64,000 bases of DNA from Streptomyces sp. NBC_00078 (GTDB lineage Bacteria; Actinomycetota; Actinomycetes; Streptomycetales; Streptomycetaceae). Shown piece by piece: positions 25,844 to 35,174 of the stretch. The DNA is taken from contig NZ_JAPELX010000001.1 in NCBI RefSeq assembly GCF_026343335.1, forward strand, positions 3,410,001-3,474,000. The letters run 5' to 3'. Numbering within the stretch: position 1 is the stretch's first letter; every line of letters begins with the position of its first letter. Made by a program: the position numbers and the translations under genes. Below the pieces are notes generated by a model. That model was not told where the DNA came from. It ran no database searches and saw only the letters and a list, made by a program, of their open reading frames with translations.

Positions 25844-27244
25844 CTACGCCCCCAGCGCCCGGGACACCACGTAGATCAACAAGCCTGCCAGCGAGCCCAC
25901 CACCGTGCCGTTGATCCGGATGAACTGCAGGTCGCGGCCGATGTGGGCCTCGATCTTGCGGGTGGTGTGCTCGGCGTCCCAGCCGGCCACCGTGTCCGTG
26001 ATCAGGGAGGTGATCTCCTTGCGGTAGGTGGTGACCACGTACACCGCCGCGCCCTCCACCCAGCCGTCGACCTTCGCCTGCAGCTTCGGTTCGACCGCCA
26101 TCCGCGCCCCGAGCGACAGCAGCGAGGCCCGGACACGCAGTCGCAGCTCGCTGCGTTCGTCCTCCGCCGCCGAGACGATCATGGAGCGTACGGCGGTCCA
26201 GGCCGAGGCGATCAGGTCCTGGACCTCGCCGCGGCCCAGCACCTCGCCCTTGAGCCGCTCCACCCGCGCGCGGGTGTCCGTGTCGGACTGCAGGTCGGAG
26301 GCGAAGTCGGTGAGGAAGCGGTCGAGGGCGCCGCGGGCCGGATGGGAGGGCATGTCGCGCATCTCGGTGACGAAGCGCAGCAGTTCCTTGTAGACGCGCT
26401 CGCCGACCTTCTTGTCGACGAACCGCGGGGTCCAGCCGGGCGCTCCGCCCTGCACCGCGCCCATGATCTCCGCGTCGTGCCACACGAGCCAGTCGTGCGC
26501 CCTGGTGACGATCAGGTCCACGACCCGCCGGTGGCCGCCGTCCGCGACGATCTTGTCCAGCATCTTGCCGATGCCGGGCGCGATCTCCTGGGCGTCGGCC
26601 CGGCGGGTGATGGCCTCGCCGACGACCGCCTGCACGTCGGAGTCGCGCAGGACGGTGAGGGCGCCCCGCAGCGCGGCCGACAGCTCGGCCGTCACCCGGT
26701 CCGCGTGCTCGGGATCCGCCAGCCACGCGCCCAGCCGGCTGCCGATGCCCACGGCGCGCAGCCGCTGTCGTACGACGTCCTGGGAGAGGAAGTTCTCGCC
26801 GACGAACTCGCCGAGTGACACCCCCAGCTGGTCCTTCTTGGTCGGGATGATCGCGGTGTGCGGGATCGGCAGGCCCATGGGACGACGGAAGAGGGCCGTG
26901 ACCGCGAACCAGTCGGCGAGCGCGCCCACCATGCCGGCCTCGGCGGCGGCGGCGACATAGGACGCCCAAGCGCCGGCACCGGAGTTGTCCGCCCACTTGG
27001 CGAGGACGTACACCAGCGCCACGAACACCAGCAGCCCGGTCGCCGTGAGCTTCATGCGGCGCACCCCGCGCTGCTTCTCCTCGTCGGCGGCGCTGAACGT
27101 CGTCATGGTGCGTGCGGCCGCCGCGGGTGCGGCGCGGTCACCCGCTGCGCCCGGCCGGGAATGCTGAACCACGTCGCCGCCACCCGCTTCATCCGGATTC
27201 GTGCGTTCCATCCACTCCACCCGTTCGTGATCCCCTGCACACAT
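25844..27244 (-). CDS. DUF445 family membrane protein
   Basis: This protein has 466 residues from ATG 27244 (AAGGGA upstream); ATG 27211 is an alternative. After a polar N-terminus there is a membrane helix (TATGLLVFVALVYVLA), then the DUF445 hallmark region around GMVGALADWFAVTALFRRPM with GLPIPHTAIIPTKKDQLG. A long helical region follows, and then a C-terminal hydrophobic helix (NGTVVGSLAGLLIYVVSRAL). DUF445 proteins (YjiN-like) are inner-membrane proteins with a large soluble helical domain and no established function. It is divergent from the SGNH hydrolase gene across a region with a perfect palindrome. Confidence 0.88.
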   Translation of the reverse strand: MCAGDHERVEWMERTNPDEAGGGDVVQHSRPGAAGDRAAPAAAARTMTTFSAADEEKQRGVRRMKLTATGLLVFVALVYVLAKWADNSGAGAWASYVAAAAEAGMVGALADWFAVTALFRRPMGLPIPHTAIIPTKKDQLGVSLGEFVGENFLSQDVVRQRLRAVGIGSRLGAWLADPEHADRVTAELSAALRGALTVLRDSDVQAVVGEAITRRADAQEIAPGIGKMLDKIVADGGHRRVVDLIVTRAHDWLVWHDAEIMGAVQGGAPGWTPRFVDKKVGERVYKELLRFVTEMRDMPSHPARGALDRFLTDFASDLQSDTDTRARVERLKGEVLGRGEVQDLIASAWTAVRSMIVSAAEDERSELRLRVRASLLSLGARMAVEPKLQAKVDGWVEGAAVYVVTTYRKEITSLITDTVAGWDAEHTTRKIEAHIGRDLQFIRINGTVVGSLAGLLIYVVSRALGA

Positions 27245-27356
27245 TGTCCCTTCCTGACCGACTCCTGGAACGGAACAAGAGTTCCCGGCGTCTGTCGGAA
27301 GGGGGGAGCTCAACCTGAACTCCGGCGGCCCACAGGGGGTCCTGTTCAACTACCCC

Positions 27357-27382
27357 TCACCCCATGACGCATCATGGGGTGA
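27357..27382. promoter_or_regulatory. Perfect 11-bp inverted repeat between divergent genes
   Basis: TCACCCCATGA-CGCA-TCATGGGGTGA is a perfect dyad of two 11-bp arms with a 4-nt spacer, 49 bp before the SGNH hydrolase start and 113 bp before the DUF445 start. In a divergent gap it is more likely an operator than a terminator. The binding protein is unknown. Confidence 0.5.
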
Positions 27383-27430
27383 TCACATCGGAGCCTCGGG
27401 CTCCCATTCGTCCGAGGAGACCCGCACCGC

Positions 27431-28765
27431 ATGACCAAGCGTCATGGTTATGCCCTGCTTTCCGCGATCATCGCCGTGGTCGTCGGCCTTTCCGCTGCCA
27501 TATACGCCGGCGTCGCGGCCGGCGACGGCAACACCGGCACCGACGCCCTCGGCAGGGGCCGCGCCCAGCACAACTCCGCCGCCCCCGCCTCCACCGGCAT
27601 CTGGGTCGGTTCCTGGTCCGCGTCCCCGGCGGGCGCCGAGCCGGGCACCGAGACCAGCGGCATGGCGGGGCGCTCGGTGCGCAACGTGGTGCACGCGAGC
27701 GTGGGCGGTACGAGTGCCCGTATCACGCTGTCCAATCTCTACGGCCAGGCGGCGCTGACCGTCACGCACGCCTCCATCGCCGTCGCCGTCACCTCCGACA
27801 CCGCGGCGGCGAGCGCCGACACCATGCGGCGGCTGACCTTCGGCGGCAACACCGCGATCGTCATCCCGGCCGGGCAGCAGGTGCTGAGCGACGCCGTCCG
27901 CATCGTCATCCCGCAGGGCAGCGACGTACTGGTCACCACGTACTCGCCCAGCCAGTCCGGCCCGGTCACCTACCACCAGCACGCCCGCCAGATCTCCTAC
28001 GTCGCCGAGGGCGACCTCACCGAGGACGTGACCGGCGCCGGGTACACCGAGCAGACGCCGTACTGGCGCTACCTGACCGCGCTGGACGTGCTGAGCAACG
28101 AGTCTGACGGCACCGTCGTCGCCTTCGGCGACTCCCTCACCGATGGCATAACGTCCACACAGAACGCCAACCACCGCTGGACGGACATCCTTTCGGAGCG
28201 ACTGCGCACCGCGATCGAGTCCGGCCAGGACCTGCCGCGCTACAGCATCGTCAACCAGGGCATCAGCGGCAACCAGATCCTCGCGGGAGGCCTCGGCCGC
28301 CCCGCCGACAACCAGAGCGGGCTGCTGCGCTTCTCCCGTGACGCCCTCGCCCGTACGAACGTCAAGGTCGTCGTCATCGACCTCGGCGTCAACGACATCC
28401 TGCGCAACCCCCGGCTCGCCGACCCGGACAGGATCCTCGACGGCCTGCGGGCCATGGTCCGCCAGGCCCACTCCCGCGGCATCAAGGTCATCGGCGCGAC
28501 CCTGATGCCCTTCCAGGGCCACCGCGGCTACACCCCGGCCCGCGAGGCGGTTCGGCAGGAGATCAACGCGGAGATCCGCTCCGGACGGGTCTACGACGCC
28601 GTGGTCGACTTCGACCGGGCGCTCAGGGACCCGTACGACCCGCGCAGGCTCCGCTCCGACTACGACTCCGGCGACCATCTCCACCCCAGCGACAAGGGGT
28701 ACGCGACGATGGCGCAGATCTTCGACCTCAAGGGCCTGAAGGGCTCGGCGCCGGCCGAACTGTAG
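27431..28765 (+). CDS. Secreted SGNH/GDSL-family hydrolase
   Basis: This 444-residue protein has an N-terminal signal or signal-anchor helix (ALLSAIIAVVVGLSAAIYAG). A beta-rich segment follows (IWVGSWSASPAGAEP ... VRNVVHAS). The SGNH esterase fold has block I VVAFGDSLTDG (Ser nucleophile), block II NQGISGNQIL (Gly), block III VIDLGVNDILR (Asn) and block V DHLHPSDKGY (Asp, His). All four catalytic residues are present. Such enzymes are exported lipases or acyl-esterases acting on lipids or polysaccharide acetyl groups; the substrate is not predictable. The start at ATG 27431 gives the only good signal peptide. Confidence 0.92.
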   Translation: MTKRHGYALLSAIIAVVVGLSAAIYAGVAAGDGNTGTDALGRGRAQHNSAAPASTGIWVGSWSASPAGAEPGTETSGMAGRSVRNVVHASVGGTSARITLSNLYGQAALTVTHASIAVAVTSDTAAASADTMRRLTFGGNTAIVIPAGQQVLSDAVRIVIPQGSDVLVTTYSPSQSGPVTYHQHARQISYVAEGDLTEDVTGAGYTEQTPYWRYLTALDVLSNESDGTVVAFGDSLTDGITSTQNANHRWTDILSERLRTAIESGQDLPRYSIVNQGISGNQILAGGLGRPADNQSGLLRFSRDALARTNVKVVVIDLGVNDILRNPRLADPDRILDGLRAMVRQAHSRGIKVIGATLMPFQGHRGYTPAREAVRQEINAEIRSGRVYDAVVDFDRALRDPYDPRRLRSDYDSGDHLHPSDKGYATMAQIFDLKGLKGSAPAEL

Positions 28766-28799
28766 AGGCCGGACCGCGGGGGTGGCGGGGGCGGCTGGG

Positions 28800-29651
28800 T
28801 CAGTAGTCGTCGTGACGGCGCCTGTCCCGCTCGTCCCGGCGCTCCCGGTGCCGCTCGCGCCGCTCCTCGTGCCGCTGCCGGCGCTCGTCGTGCAGGTCGC
28901 GCCGCCACTCGCGGTGCTCGTCGAGCATCCGGTGAGGATCGGCGAACCCCTCCCCCAGCGAGTGCCTGGACCTGCCCTCCAGCCTCTCCTGGCGGCGCTC
29001 CTCCTTCAGACGGCGCCGCTCCTGCCGGGTGACCTTCCGCTCGACGCCGACGCCGCCCCAGAAGGCGAAGCCGGTGACGATCACGCGCGGGGCACCGGGC
29101 TCGGCCGGCACGCCCTCCTGGCGGTGGTCGAACCCGCCCATGATCCCGATGCCGCGCACGACGACCTCGACGCCGGGCGGCACGATCACGTTCATCCCGC
29201 CCATGATCGCCACGCAGTTGATCTCGACCTCGTGGTCCGCGAAGTTCGCCTCGCGCAGGTCGAGTTCCCCGCCGCCCATGAAGGCGAAGCAGTTGAACCG
29301 CTTGGGCACGGTCCAGCGCCCCTTGCGCTCGAACCCGGACATCACGGCGACCGCCCACGACGAGGACCCGTCGCCGCCGACGACCCGCCCCGCCCAACTC
29401 CCGCTCGGCACCGGCTCCTTGACCAGCGACACGGACGCGACGGACGGCGGGGTGATCCCGGCGACCGGCAGATCGCGGGTGATCGGCGTCAACTCGCCGT
29501 ACGTCCGTGCCTTGTAGGTGGCCTCAAGGCGCTCCTCGAACTCCTCCATGTCGAGACGGCCCTCCGCGAGGGCGTCCCGCAGGACCTCGGCGACTCGTTC
29601 ACGATCGGCGTCGGATGCGCGAAGCTCCGGGACTGCGGCGTCGTCCGTCAT
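28800..29651 (-). CDS. DUF1707 / LiaF-like cell-wall stress response protein
   Basis: This 283-residue protein starts with the DUF1707 (SHOCT-like) domain: ELRASDADRERVAEVLRDAL, then RLDMEEFEERLEATYKARTYG. From about residue 95 there is a beta-helical LiaF C-terminal type repeat (AVMSGFERKG, NCFAFMGGGELDLREA, INCVAIMGGMNVIVPPG, IMGGFDHR). The C-terminus is very basic and Arg/Glu-rich (helical). LiaF-like proteins take part in envelope stress sensing with two-component systems; DUF1707 is common at the N-terminus of such actinobacterial proteins. There is no transmembrane helix, so it is probably cytosolic or membrane-associated. Function beyond this is inference. Confidence 0.85.
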   Translation of the reverse strand: MTDDAAVPELRASDADRERVAEVLRDALAEGRLDMEEFEERLEATYKARTYGELTPITRDLPVAGITPPSVASVSLVKEPVPSGSWAGRVVGGDGSSSWAVAVMSGFERKGRWTVPKRFNCFAFMGGGELDLREANFADHEVEINCVAIMGGMNVIVPPGVEVVVRGIGIMGGFDHRQEGVPAEPGAPRVIVTGFAFWGGVGVERKVTRQERRRLKEERRQERLEGRSRHSLGEGFADPHRMLDEHREWRRDLHDERRQRHEERRERHRERRDERDRRRHDDY

Positions 29652-29695
29652 GGACAGCAGCCTACGAGTTCCCCCGGCGGGAGGCTACGAGACGT

Positions 29696-30697
29696 CTACG
29701 AGACCGCTTTCTCGGCCTCCCCGGCAGCCCCGCCGGCGGCCTCGCCCGCGTACATCTTGGCGATCACCGCCTCGATGTCCGGCTCCCGCACCGAGAGGTC
29801 CGCCAGCGGGTACTCCGCCGCGATGCGCGCCACCAGAGCCGCCGCCGACTGCCCCGCCGGGAACGCCAGCCACTGCCGCGGCCCCTCCACCTTCACCACC
29901 CGGGCCGGCGCCACCTCGATCGGTGCCGCCTCCCGCTCCAGGTCCACCACCAGGGTGCGTTCGCTCTCACCCACCTCGTGCAGACCGGCCAGCGCACCGT
30001 CGTACATGAGCCGCCCGTGGTCGATGACCATCACCCGCGAGCACAACTGCTCGATGTCCTGCAGGTCATGGGTGGTCAGCAGCACGGTCGTGCCGCGCTC
30101 GGCGTTCAACTCCCGCAGGAACTGCCGCACCTTGGCCTTCGAGATGACGTCCAGGCCGATCGTCGGCTCGTCGAGGTACAGCACCTCCGGATCGTGCAGC
30201 AGCGCCGCCGCGATGTCCCCGCGCATCCGCTGCCCGAGCGACAGCTGCCGCACCGGGACGTCCAACAGGTCGGCCAGTTCCAGGAGTTCGACGCAACGGT
30301 CGAGGTTCTCGCGGTAACGGGCGTCCGGGATCCGGTACATGCGGTGCATCAGCTTGTACGAGTCGATCAGCGGCAGGTCCCACCACAGCGTCGTACGCTG
30401 CCCGAACACCACCCCGATGCGATGCGCGAGCCGGGCCCGCTCACGCGCCGGGTCGATGCCCGCCACCCGCAGCTTCCCGCCGCTCGGGGTCAGGATGCCG
30501 GTGAGCATCTTGATCGTCGTCGACTTCCCGGCGCCGTTCGGACCGATGTAGCCGACCATCTCACCGCGCGCCACGGTGAAGGAGAGGGAGTCCACGGCCC
30601 GCACCTGCCGGCGCTCACGCCTGAGGAATCCGGTCTTCCTGCGCACGTCGAAGACCTTCTCGACACGGTCGAGTTCGATGAAGTAGTCGCTGTCCAC
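29696..30697 (-). CDS. ABC-2 type exporter, ATP-binding subunit
   Basis: This 333-residue ATPase starts at GTG 30697, 6 bp after the stop of the upstream permease gene. It has Walker A GPNGAGKSTTIK, the Q-loop VVFGQRTTLWWD, signature LSLGQRMRGDIA and Walker B VLYLDEPTIGLD, then LLTTHDLQDIE with the switch His. The Q-loop variant FGQRTTLWW and the C-terminal domain are typical of the NatA/DUF990-associated group. It energises the two downstream-type permeases encoded just upstream on the same strand. The exported substrate is unknown. A much longer in-frame reading is not credible because it overlaps the permease gene. Confidence 0.93.
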   Translation of the reverse strand: MDSDYFIELDRVEKVFDVRRKTGFLRRERRQVRAVDSLSFTVARGEMVGYIGPNGAGKSTTIKMLTGILTPSGGKLRVAGIDPARERARLAHRIGVVFGQRTTLWWDLPLIDSYKLMHRMYRIPDARYRENLDRCVELLELADLLDVPVRQLSLGQRMRGDIAAALLHDPEVLYLDEPTIGLDVISKAKVRQFLRELNAERGTTVLLTTHDLQDIEQLCSRVMVIDHGRLMYDGALAGLHEVGESERTLVVDLEREAAPIEVAPARVVKVEGPRQWLAFPAGQSAAALVARIAAEYPLADLSVREPDIEAVIAKMYAGEAAGGAAGEAEKAVS

Positions 30698-30702
30698 TGC
30701 CG

Positions 30703-31524
30703 CTAGCTCCCTGTACTCCGATAAGTCCGCAGCCCTGCCCGCCAGGCCAGCCCCGCCAGCGCACAACACCCCACCGCCACCAGCGGCGAGGCGAAGGCCA
30801 CCCACCGCGGCAGGTCCAGCGGGAGCGGACGGTCCAGCACATAGGCCGCGGGCAGCCAGTTGACGAAGGCGAGCGGCAGCAGGAACGTCACCCCGCGCAC
30901 CAGCTCCTTGCCGAACACCGTCGGCGGGTACTGCAGCATCGTCGTCCCGCCGTACGTGAACGCGTTCTGCACCTCGGACGCGTCCTGCGCCACGAACTGG
31001 AACGCCGCACCGGCCACGAACACCGCACCGAAGATCCCCGCGCCGCTCACCACGATCACCGGCATCAGCAGCACCTTCAGCGGCGTCCACGCGATGTCGA
31101 CGGTGGTCAGCGCATACCCGAGCACCAGCCCGCCCTGCGTGATCCTTCCGAGCCGGCGCAGCGCGAACCGGTCGGCCGCCACCTGCGCCAGCACCGGCGC
31201 CGGACGCACCAGCAGCGTGTCCAGCGTGCCGTCGCGCACCCGCTGCCCCAGCCGCTCCATCGAGCCGATCGCCAGATCCGCGAGGCCGAAGGCCATACAC
31301 GACAGTCCGTACAGGAAGGCCACTTCGGGCAGCGGCCACCCGCCGAGCACGTCGATCCGCGAGAACATCAGCAGGATCGCGACGAAGTCCAGCGCGGTCA
31401 CCGCGAAGTTCGCGAACGTCGTCATCGCGAAGGACGCGCGGTACGCCATCGTGGAGCGGATCCACATCCCCCCGATCAGACGGTACGCGCGCAGCCCGTC
31501 CGCCAGCCGGCTCACCTCAGCCAC
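30703..31524 (-). CDS. ABC-2 family permease subunit (DUF990-like), second
   Basis: The protein has 273 residues from GTG 31524. It shows six predicted membrane helices, with the landmark region MERLGQRVRDGTLDTLLVRP between helices 2 and 3, characteristic of the ABC2_membrane_6 (DUF990) family. Its start overlaps the end of the preceding permease gene (GTGGCTGA), so the two are translationally coupled, and the ATPase gene follows after 5 bp. Together they form a three-gene exporter operon with two different permeases and one ATPase. Start alternatives exist nearby (GTG 31515). Confidence 0.9.
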   Translation of the reverse strand: MAEVSRLADGLRAYRLIGGMWIRSTMAYRASFAMTTFANFAVTALDFVAILLMFSRIDVLGGWPLPEVAFLYGLSCMAFGLADLAIGSMERLGQRVRDGTLDTLLVRPAPVLAQVAADRFALRRLGRITQGGLVLGYALTTVDIAWTPLKVLLMPVIVVSGAGIFGAVFVAGAAFQFVAQDASEVQNAFTYGGTTMLQYPPTVFGKELVRGVTFLLPLAFVNWLPAAYVLDRPLPLDLPRWVAFASPLVAVGCCALAGLAWRAGLRTYRSTGS

Positions 31525-32317
31525 CCTGCACGACCACCCTCCGCGTCGCCACCGACTGCACCAGCCGCCCGGCCGCCAGCAGCGCCACCGCCCACGCCCC
31601 CTGGAAGGCGAACGTGCTCCACGGATCGGCCTCCCCCAGCAGCACGTCCGCCGGCTTCTGCAACAGCGCCGACCACGGCAGATCCCGTACGACATCGCCG
31701 AGCGTGCCCGGGAACACGTTCAACGGCAGCACCATCCCCGAGCAGAAGAACCCCGCCAGCATGGTCATGTGCGTCACACCCGTGCCGTCCATCAGCCAGA
31801 ACGTGAGCAGCGCGACCAGATACCGGATGCCGAAACTGACCGCCATGCCCAGCAGCACCGCCACCACGAACGCCGCCCATCTCGCCGCGTCCCCCGGCAG
31901 CGCCACGTCGAAAACCAGCGCGCCGAACAGGAACGGGATCACGCCCCGCCCCAGCAGCTGGAACAGCGCCCGCCCCAAGTCGGCCGCCAGCCACCACAGT
32001 TGCAGATCCGCCGGCCGGTAGAGATCGATCGCGACGTCCCCGGTCCTGATCCGCTCCATCAGCTCCACCTCGACACCGCTGCCACCGATCGCCAGCGTCG
32101 ACAGCAGCGCCTGCCCCAGCCACACATAGGTGACGGCCTGCGCCTGGTCGTACCCCCCGAGGTGGGGCTTCTCGTCCCACAGCGCCAGATACGTGTAGAC
32201 GAGGATCAAGCCGAAAACGGTGTTGGTGAACACCCCGGCGGCAGTGGCAGCCCGATACGTCGCGTACCGTCTGAAACCACCCGCCGCGACGGCCGCGTAC
32301 AACCGTCCCGAGCCCAC
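31517..32317 (-). CDS. ABC-2 family permease subunit (DUF990-like), first
   Basis: The protein has 266 residues from GTG 32317, which has GGAGG 9 nt upstream. It has six membrane helices and the family landmark ELMERIRTGDVAIDLYRPAD near residue 85. First gene of the ABC operon, overlapping the second permease gene by 8 nt. A longer frame upstream to 32566 is arginine/proline-rich, non-homologous and overlaps the divergent penicillin-binding protein region, so the internal GTG is preferred. The promoter should lie in the 200 bp shared with the PBP gene. Confidence 0.9.
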   Translation of the reverse strand: MGSGRLYAAVAAGGFRRYATYRAATAAGVFTNTVFGLILVYTYLALWDEKPHLGGYDQAQAVTYVWLGQALLSTLAIGGSGVEVELMERIRTGDVAIDLYRPADLQLWWLAADLGRALFQLLGRGVIPFLFGALVFDVALPGDAARWAAFVVAVLLGMAVSFGIRYLVALLTFWLMDGTGVTHMTMLAGFFCSGMVLPLNVFPGTLGDVVRDLPWSALLQKPADVLLGEADPWSTFAFQGAWAVALLAAGRLVQSVATRRVVVQGG

Positions 32318-32520
32318 GTCAGTCAACCTCCAAAACCGCCCGACACCGAAGCGCAGGAGCCTAGTCCGCTGGTAGTGACGTACGCCACGCATTTTCCAGG
32401 CGGGACGCGTGCCGTGATCCGGGAACGGAACGCATGGTGCGAGAGTCTTCAAGAGGGGGCGCAATTGGCGTACGAGGGCGTACGGGAACGTACGACGCGA
32501 AACAGGAGTCCGTGCACGAG

Positions 32521-34995
32521 ATGAGCGACCAGCCGCAGCCGCAGCCGCCGAACCGGGGCTGGGCACCGAGAGAGCCGCAAGGTGCTGCCGGGCCGGCCGC
32601 TCCCCAGCCGGGGAGTCCGGGGCCGGGGGTTTCCGAGCCCGGCGTCCCCGAGCCCGGGGCGAAGAAGCCGAAGCGGCCCAGGCGCACGGGCTGGCGCCGG
32701 CTGATCCCGACCTGGCGCATGGTCCTGGGCACCTTCCTGATCGGCGGACTGCTGCTGATCGGCCTGTTCTACCTCGGCTACTCGATGGTCAACATCCCCC
32801 CGGCCAACGCCCTCGCCATGAAGCAGGCCAACGTCTACCTGTACTCCGACGGCTCCCAGATCGCCCGCGACGGCGAGATCAACCGGGAGAACGTCTCGCT
32901 CGCCCAGGTCTCCAAGGACGCCCAGCACGCCGTCCTGGCCGCCGAGGACCGCGACTTCTACACCGAGTCCGCCATCGACCCCAAGGCGATGGTGCGCGCA
33001 GGCTGGAACACCGCCACCGGCAAGGGCAGGCAGTCCGGCTCGACGATCACCCAGCAGTACGTCAAGAACTACTACCTCGCGCAGGAACAGACCGTCACCC
33101 GCAAGGTGAAGGAGTTCTTCATCGCGATCAAGCTGGACCGGGAGAAGTCCAAGGACGAAATCCTGTCGGGCTACCTCAACACCAGCTACTTCGGCCGCAA
33201 CGCCTACGGCATCCAGGCCGCCGCCCAGGCCTACTACGGCCAGAACGCCACCGACCTCGACCCGGCCCACGCCGCCTACCTCGCCGCCCTCGTCAACGCC
33301 CCCAGCGAGTACGACGTGGTCGCGCACCCCGAGAACAAGGCCGCGGCGTTGGCCCGCTGGAACTACACCCTGGACGGCATGGTCAAGAAGGGCTGGCTGA
33401 CCGAGGCCAAGCGGGCCGGCCTGAAGTTCCCCATGCCGAAGCAACAGACCGTCTCCACCGGCATGTCCGGGCAGCGCGGCTACATCGTCACCGCGATCAA
33501 GGACTACCTCACCAAGAACAGGATCGTCACCGCGGACGAGCTGGAGGCCGGCGGCTACCGCATCACCACCACCCTGCAGAAGAGCAAGCAGGACGCCTTC
33601 GTGAAGGCCGTGAACGACAAGGTGATGGCCAAGCTCGACAAGAAGAACAACAAGGTCGACAAGTACGTCCGCGCGGGCGGCGCCTCCGTCGACCCGAAGA
33701 CCGGCAAGGTCGTCGCGATGTACGGCGGAATCGACTACGTGAAGCAGTACACGAACGGCGCGACCCGCGGCGACTTCCAGGTCGGCTCCACCTTCAAGCC
33801 CTTCGTGTTCGCCTCCGCCGTCCAGAACCACTCCGAGACACAGGGCCACGAGGTCATCACCCCGAACACCTACTACGACGGCACCAACAAGCGCCCCGTA
33901 CAGGGCTGGCCGGGCGGCGCCTACGCACCGGAGAACGAGGACCAGACCTCGTACGGCAACGTCACCGTGCGCACCGCCACCGACAAGTCGGTCAACGCGG
34001 TGTACGCGCAGATGGCCGTGGACGTCGGCCCCGAGAAGGTCAAGCAGACCGCGATCAGCCTCGGCATCCCGTCCGCCACCCCCGACCTGACCGGGACCCC
34101 CTCGATCGCCCTCGGCGTGAACACCGCCAGCGTCCTCGACATGGCGGAGGCCTACGCGACGCTCGCCAACCACGGCAGGCACGGCGCGTACACGATGATC
34201 GACTCGATCACCAAGGACGGAAAGGAGGCCGTCGAGCTGCCGAAGGACACGAACTCCCAGGCCATCAGCCGCGAGGCCGCCGACACCACCACGTCGATCC
34301 TGCAGAGCGTCGTCGACAACGGCACCGCCACCGCCGCCCAGGGCGCCGACCGCCCCGCCGCCGGCAAGACCGGCACCGCGGAGGAGGACACGGCCGCCTG
34401 GTTCGCCGGCTACACACCCGACCTCGCGACCGTCGTCTCGGTCATGGGCCAGGACCCGGTGACGGCCCATCACAAGTCGCTGTACGGGGCGATGGGCCTG
34501 CAGCGCGTCAACGGCGGCGGCCCGCCCGCCGAGATCTGGGCGCAGTACACCAAGGCCGCCCTGAAGGGGAAGCCGGCGACGGACTTCGACCTCCAGCTGC
34601 AGCCCGGCGCCGAGGTCACCCAGCCGCCCCCCGCCACCGGGACCCCGCAGCAGCCGGGCACGGGCGGCCAGGACAACGGCGGCACGACGACCACCGGCGG
34701 CCAGAGCGACCAGGGCCGGACCCAGGGCCAGGACAACGGCGGCACCACCGACGGCGGCACGAACACGACCGGCGGCACGACGACCGGCGACACGACGGGC
34801 GACCCGACGACGGGCGGAACCACCTCCGACGGCGGGACGACCAGCACGGGCGGCACGACCGGGGACCCGACGGACGGCGGGACGACGGGCGGCACCGACG
34901 CCGGAGGCACGGACGGCGGCACGTCAGGCAACGACACCGGAGGAGCGACCACCGGCGGTCCGGCGGGCCCGCAGTCGACCAGCAGGAGACAGTGA
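32521..34995 (+). CDS. Class A penicillin-binding protein (GT51 + transpeptidase)
   Basis: This bifunctional peptidoglycan synthase has 824 residues from ATG 32521. A Pro-rich cytoplasmic N-terminus is followed by a membrane helix near residues 65-90. The GT51 transglycosylase domain has AAEDRDFY (Glu142) and GSTITQQYVKN. The transpeptidase domain has GSTFKP (Ser423 nucleophile), SVN (490-492) and KTGTA (Lys616). The last about 125 residues are a Gly/Thr/Asp repeat tail (TTGGTTTGDTTGDP style), probably extracellular and wall-embedded. It polymerises glycan strands and cross-links peptides outside the membrane. AGGAG lies 12 nt before ATG and 3 nt before GTG 32512, so the exact start is slightly uncertain. 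Confidence 0.93.
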   Translation: MSDQPQPQPPNRGWAPREPQGAAGPAAPQPGSPGPGVSEPGVPEPGAKKPKRPRRTGWRRLIPTWRMVLGTFLIGGLLLIGLFYLGYSMVNIPPANALAMKQANVYLYSDGSQIARDGEINRENVSLAQVSKDAQHAVLAAEDRDFYTESAIDPKAMVRAGWNTATGKGRQSGSTITQQYVKNYYLAQEQTVTRKVKEFFIAIKLDREKSKDEILSGYLNTSYFGRNAYGIQAAAQAYYGQNATDLDPAHAAYLAALVNAPSEYDVVAHPENKAAALARWNYTLDGMVKKGWLTEAKRAGLKFPMPKQQTVSTGMSGQRGYIVTAIKDYLTKNRIVTADELEAGGYRITTTLQKSKQDAFVKAVNDKVMAKLDKKNNKVDKYVRAGGASVDPKTGKVVAMYGGIDYVKQYTNGATRGDFQVGSTFKPFVFASAVQNHSETQGHEVITPNTYYDGTNKRPVQGWPGGAYAPENEDQTSYGNVTVRTATDKSVNAVYAQMAVDVGPEKVKQTAISLGIPSATPDLTGTPSIALGVNTASVLDMAEAYATLANHGRHGAYTMIDSITKDGKEAVELPKDTNSQAISREAADTTTSILQSVVDNGTATAAQGADRPAAGKTGTAEEDTAAWFAGYTPDLATVVSVMGQDPVTAHHKSLYGAMGLQRVNGGGPPAEIWAQYTKAALKGKPATDFDLQLQPGAEVTQPPPATGTPQQPGTGGQDNGGTTTTGGQSDQGRTQGQDNGGTTDGGTNTTGGTTTGDTTGDPTTGGTTSDGGTTSTGGTTGDPTDGGTTGGTDAGGTDGGTSGNDTGGATTGGPAGPQSTSRRQ

Positions 34996-35105
34996 CCCAC
35001 CGGAGCCGGTGACGGCCGCGGCGGCGAGAGCGCGTGCCGGGCGTCGCGACGGGCGAACGCTGCCTGCCTGGGCACTGGAGCCCAGGCAGGCGGCAATGCC
35101 ACGCC

Positions 35106-35139
35106 AAAAGGGCCGGTGACGATGGTCACCAGCCCTTTT
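35106..35139. terminator. Bidirectional terminator, PBP / GroES-like
   Basis: AAAAGGG (35106-35112) pairs with CCCTTTT (35133-35139), with inner GGTGAC/GTCACC. The A and U flanks suit intrinsic termination of both convergent genes. Confidence 0.8.
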
Positions 35140-35174
35140 CGACCGCTGCTCCAGCCGCTGCTCCGGCCTCTGCC

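Noticed and set aside
24054-26996. A 980-codon open frame joining the MFS transporter to upstream sequence
   Set aside because: Only the part from ATG 25592 has homology and a ribosome site; the rest is the antisense-like reading of the DUF445 gene kept open by high GC.
29696-31465. A 589-codon frame extending the ABC ATPase upstream
   Set aside because: The extension overlaps the permease gene in another frame. The ATPase start is the GTG at 30697.
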